Made by a program: the position numbers and the translations under genes
Shown here: one piece after another, positions 33,168 through 34,165 of the stretch
Layout of the letters: every line of letters begins with the position of its first letter
Position numbering within the stretch: the stretch's first letter is position 1
Notes under the pieces: generated by a model
Seen by the model: only the letters and a program-made list of their open reading frames with translations
What the model was told of the DNA's origin: nothing
The model's database searches: none
From: Candidatus Hydrogenedentota bacterium
GTDB taxonomy: Bacteria > Hydrogenedentota > Hydrogenedentia > Hydrogenedentales > CAITNO01
Direction of reading: 5' to 3'
Assembly (NCBI GenBank): GCA_903893795.1
Contig: CAITNO010000019.1
Location: 1 to 34,165, forward strand
Length of the DNA: 34,165 nt

Positions 33168-34097
33168 ATGGCAACTATACGCGTCGGAAACGCGCCCTGT
33201 TCCTGGGGCAGTCTCGAATTCGAGGGTCTCGGCGGACAGCCGCTCACCTGTGAGCGCATGCTCGATGAACTGGCCGAAACCGGTTACTGCGGCACCGAGC
33301 TGGGCGACTGGGGCTTCATGCCCACCGAGCCCGCCGCGCTGCGCGCGGTCCTGGAACCGCGCGGCGTCACCCTGGTCGGCGCCTTTGTGCCCGTGCGCTT
33401 TTGCGACGCGGCCGCACATGCGGCCGGCGCCGAATCCGCCGTGCGCGTGGCCCGGCTGCTGGCCGACGCCGCCTCGCCGGATTACACCCCCATGATCATC
33501 CTGGCCGACGACAACGGCAGCGTGGCCCAGCGCACCGAGAACGCCGGACGCGTGACCGCGGCCATGGAACTGTGCAACGCCGGATGGACCGTCTTCGCCA
33601 AGGGCGTGGAAACCGTCGCGCGCGCGGTGCGCGAGGCCACGGGCCTCCCCGTCGGATTTCACCACCATTGCGCGGGCTTCGTGGAGACACCCGAGGAAAT
33701 CAACGCGCTCCTGCAGCGGACCAGCCCCGAACTGCTCGGCCTCGTCTTCGACACCGGCCACTACGCCTTCGGCGCGGGCGACCGTGATGGCAGCCTGACC
33801 CGCGACGGCCTCGAGCGTTTCGCCAGCCGCATGGTCCACATGCATTACAAGGACTGCGAACCCAAAGTGGCCGCACAATCCGCCGCCGAAGGCTGGGACT
33901 ATTTCCAGTCCGTGGCAAAGGGCGTTTTCTGCGAACTGGGCCAGGGCTGCGTGGACTTTCCCTGGACAACGCAATGGCTTCGCGGACGGGGCTACAACGG
34001 ATTCATCACGGTGGAGCAGGATGTGCTGCCGGGCATGGGCGCGCCCAAGGAAAGCGCCCAAAGGAATCGGGACTACTTGAAGACGCTGGAGTTGTGA
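33168..34097 (+). CDS. iolE: Inosose dehydratase
   Basis: Dehydrates 2-keto-myo-inositol (scyllo-inosose) to 3D-trihydroxycyclohexane-1,2-dione, the substrate of IolD. 309 residues, xylose-isomerase-like TIM barrel. AAGGA precedes the ATG at 33168. IolE marks: RVGNAPCSWGSLEFEG at the N-terminus, GYCGTELGDWGFMPTE, GFHHHCAGFVETPEEI, VFDTGHYAFGAGD, MVHMHYKDCEP and a GFITVEQDV metal-side end; these provide the His, Asp and Glu that bind a divalent metal. The neighbour IolI has a similar fold but lacks the NAPCSWG opening. Separated from iolA by the palindromic element, so its level may differ from that of iolD/iolA. Confidence 0.87.
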   Translation: MATIRVGNAPCSWGSLEFEGLGGQPLTCERMLDELAETGYCGTELGDWGFMPTEPAALRAVLEPRGVTLVGAFVPVRFCDAAAHAAGAESAVRVARLLADAASPDYTPMIILADDNGSVAQRTENAGRVTAAMELCNAGWTVFAKGVETVARAVREATGLPVGFHHHCAGFVETPEEINALLQRTSPELLGLVFDTGHYAFGAGDRDGSLTRDGLERFASRMVHMHYKDCEPKVAAQSAAEGWDYFQSVAKGVFCELGQGCVDFPWTTQWLRGRGYNGFITVEQDVLPGMGAPKESAQRNRDYLKTLEL

Positions 34098-34121
34098 CAA
34101 TTGGCACGGACTCGGCTAGTC

Positions 34122-34165
34122 GGAGCGCCGGCCTCTCTGCCGGCTGTGCTGTTCGGCGCGCCGAA
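34122..34165. repeat. GC-rich palindromes after iolE
   Basis: GCCGGC (34127-34132), loop CTCTCT, GCCGGC (34139-34144), followed by a 14-base perfect palindrome TTCGGCGCGCCGAA (34152-34165). The 10-base piece 34122-34131 is repeated in reverse at 1-10. It is probably part of a dispersed GC-rich repeat; no T-run supports a classical terminator. Confidence 0.4.

Overview
The window reads as a GC-rich chromosome segment from a Gram-negative, free-living heterotroph. An LpxH-type lipid A enzyme and type I signal peptidase indicate an outer membrane. A Tat-exported Gfo/Idh/MocA protein, a DUF1080 gene and a very large secreted protein joining discoidin-like, TolB-like and c-type heme parts are typical of the Planctomycetes/PVC-Hydrogenedentota-Lentisphaerota sphere. 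That placement is an inference from gene content; no rRNA or universal marker is present. I see no tRNA, rRNA, CRISPR array, transposase or phage gene.

Left part (1-13.1 kb). A leftward secreted metallophosphatase comes first, then a leftward alpha/beta hydrolase with a small membrane protein. A rightward set follows: a J-domain-like protein lacking HPD coupled to an unknown helical protein, then lepB, an lpxH-like gene and a Dam-type methylase joined by 4-nt overlaps. Next are a PASTA lipoprotein, an FmdB-type zinc ribbon, a two-helix membrane protein and a DUF72 protein whose start lies in a hairpin. Leftward genes for a Tat-exported oxidoreductase and a secreted FG-GAP-like protein close this part.

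Middle (13.2-25.2 kb). This is a carbohydrate region: a secreted six-hairpin glycosidase-like protein, a broken DUF1080 gene (a repeat inside its 5' end plus a frameshift), an acidic protein of unknown function and a GH13 alpha-glucosidase. It ends with a GlpT/UhpT-like transporter carrying an extra periplasmic segment, a PfkB-type kinase and the 1118-residue heme protein, apparently one transcription unit behind a good promoter at 19237-19265.

Right part (25.3-34.1 kb). A myo-inositol catabolic cluster: class II aldolase (IolJ role), iolB, iolC, iolD, iolA/mmsA and iolE. Together they would convert scyllo-inosose to DHAP plus acetyl-CoA; iolG and a transporter are not in view. The cluster is interrupted by a nucleotidyltransferase-fold gene that has lost its catalytic aspartates, a ParE/RelE-type toxin-antitoxin pair, and a 96-nt element with perfect 32-nt inverted arms. 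The two inserted gene units each carry an extended -10 sequence.

Across the window many leaders share TTGaan, 17-18 bases, then TAnnnT, often with TG one base before it. This is a consistent sigma-70-like signature and I used it to place promoters. No gene-free stretch exceeds 300 bases.
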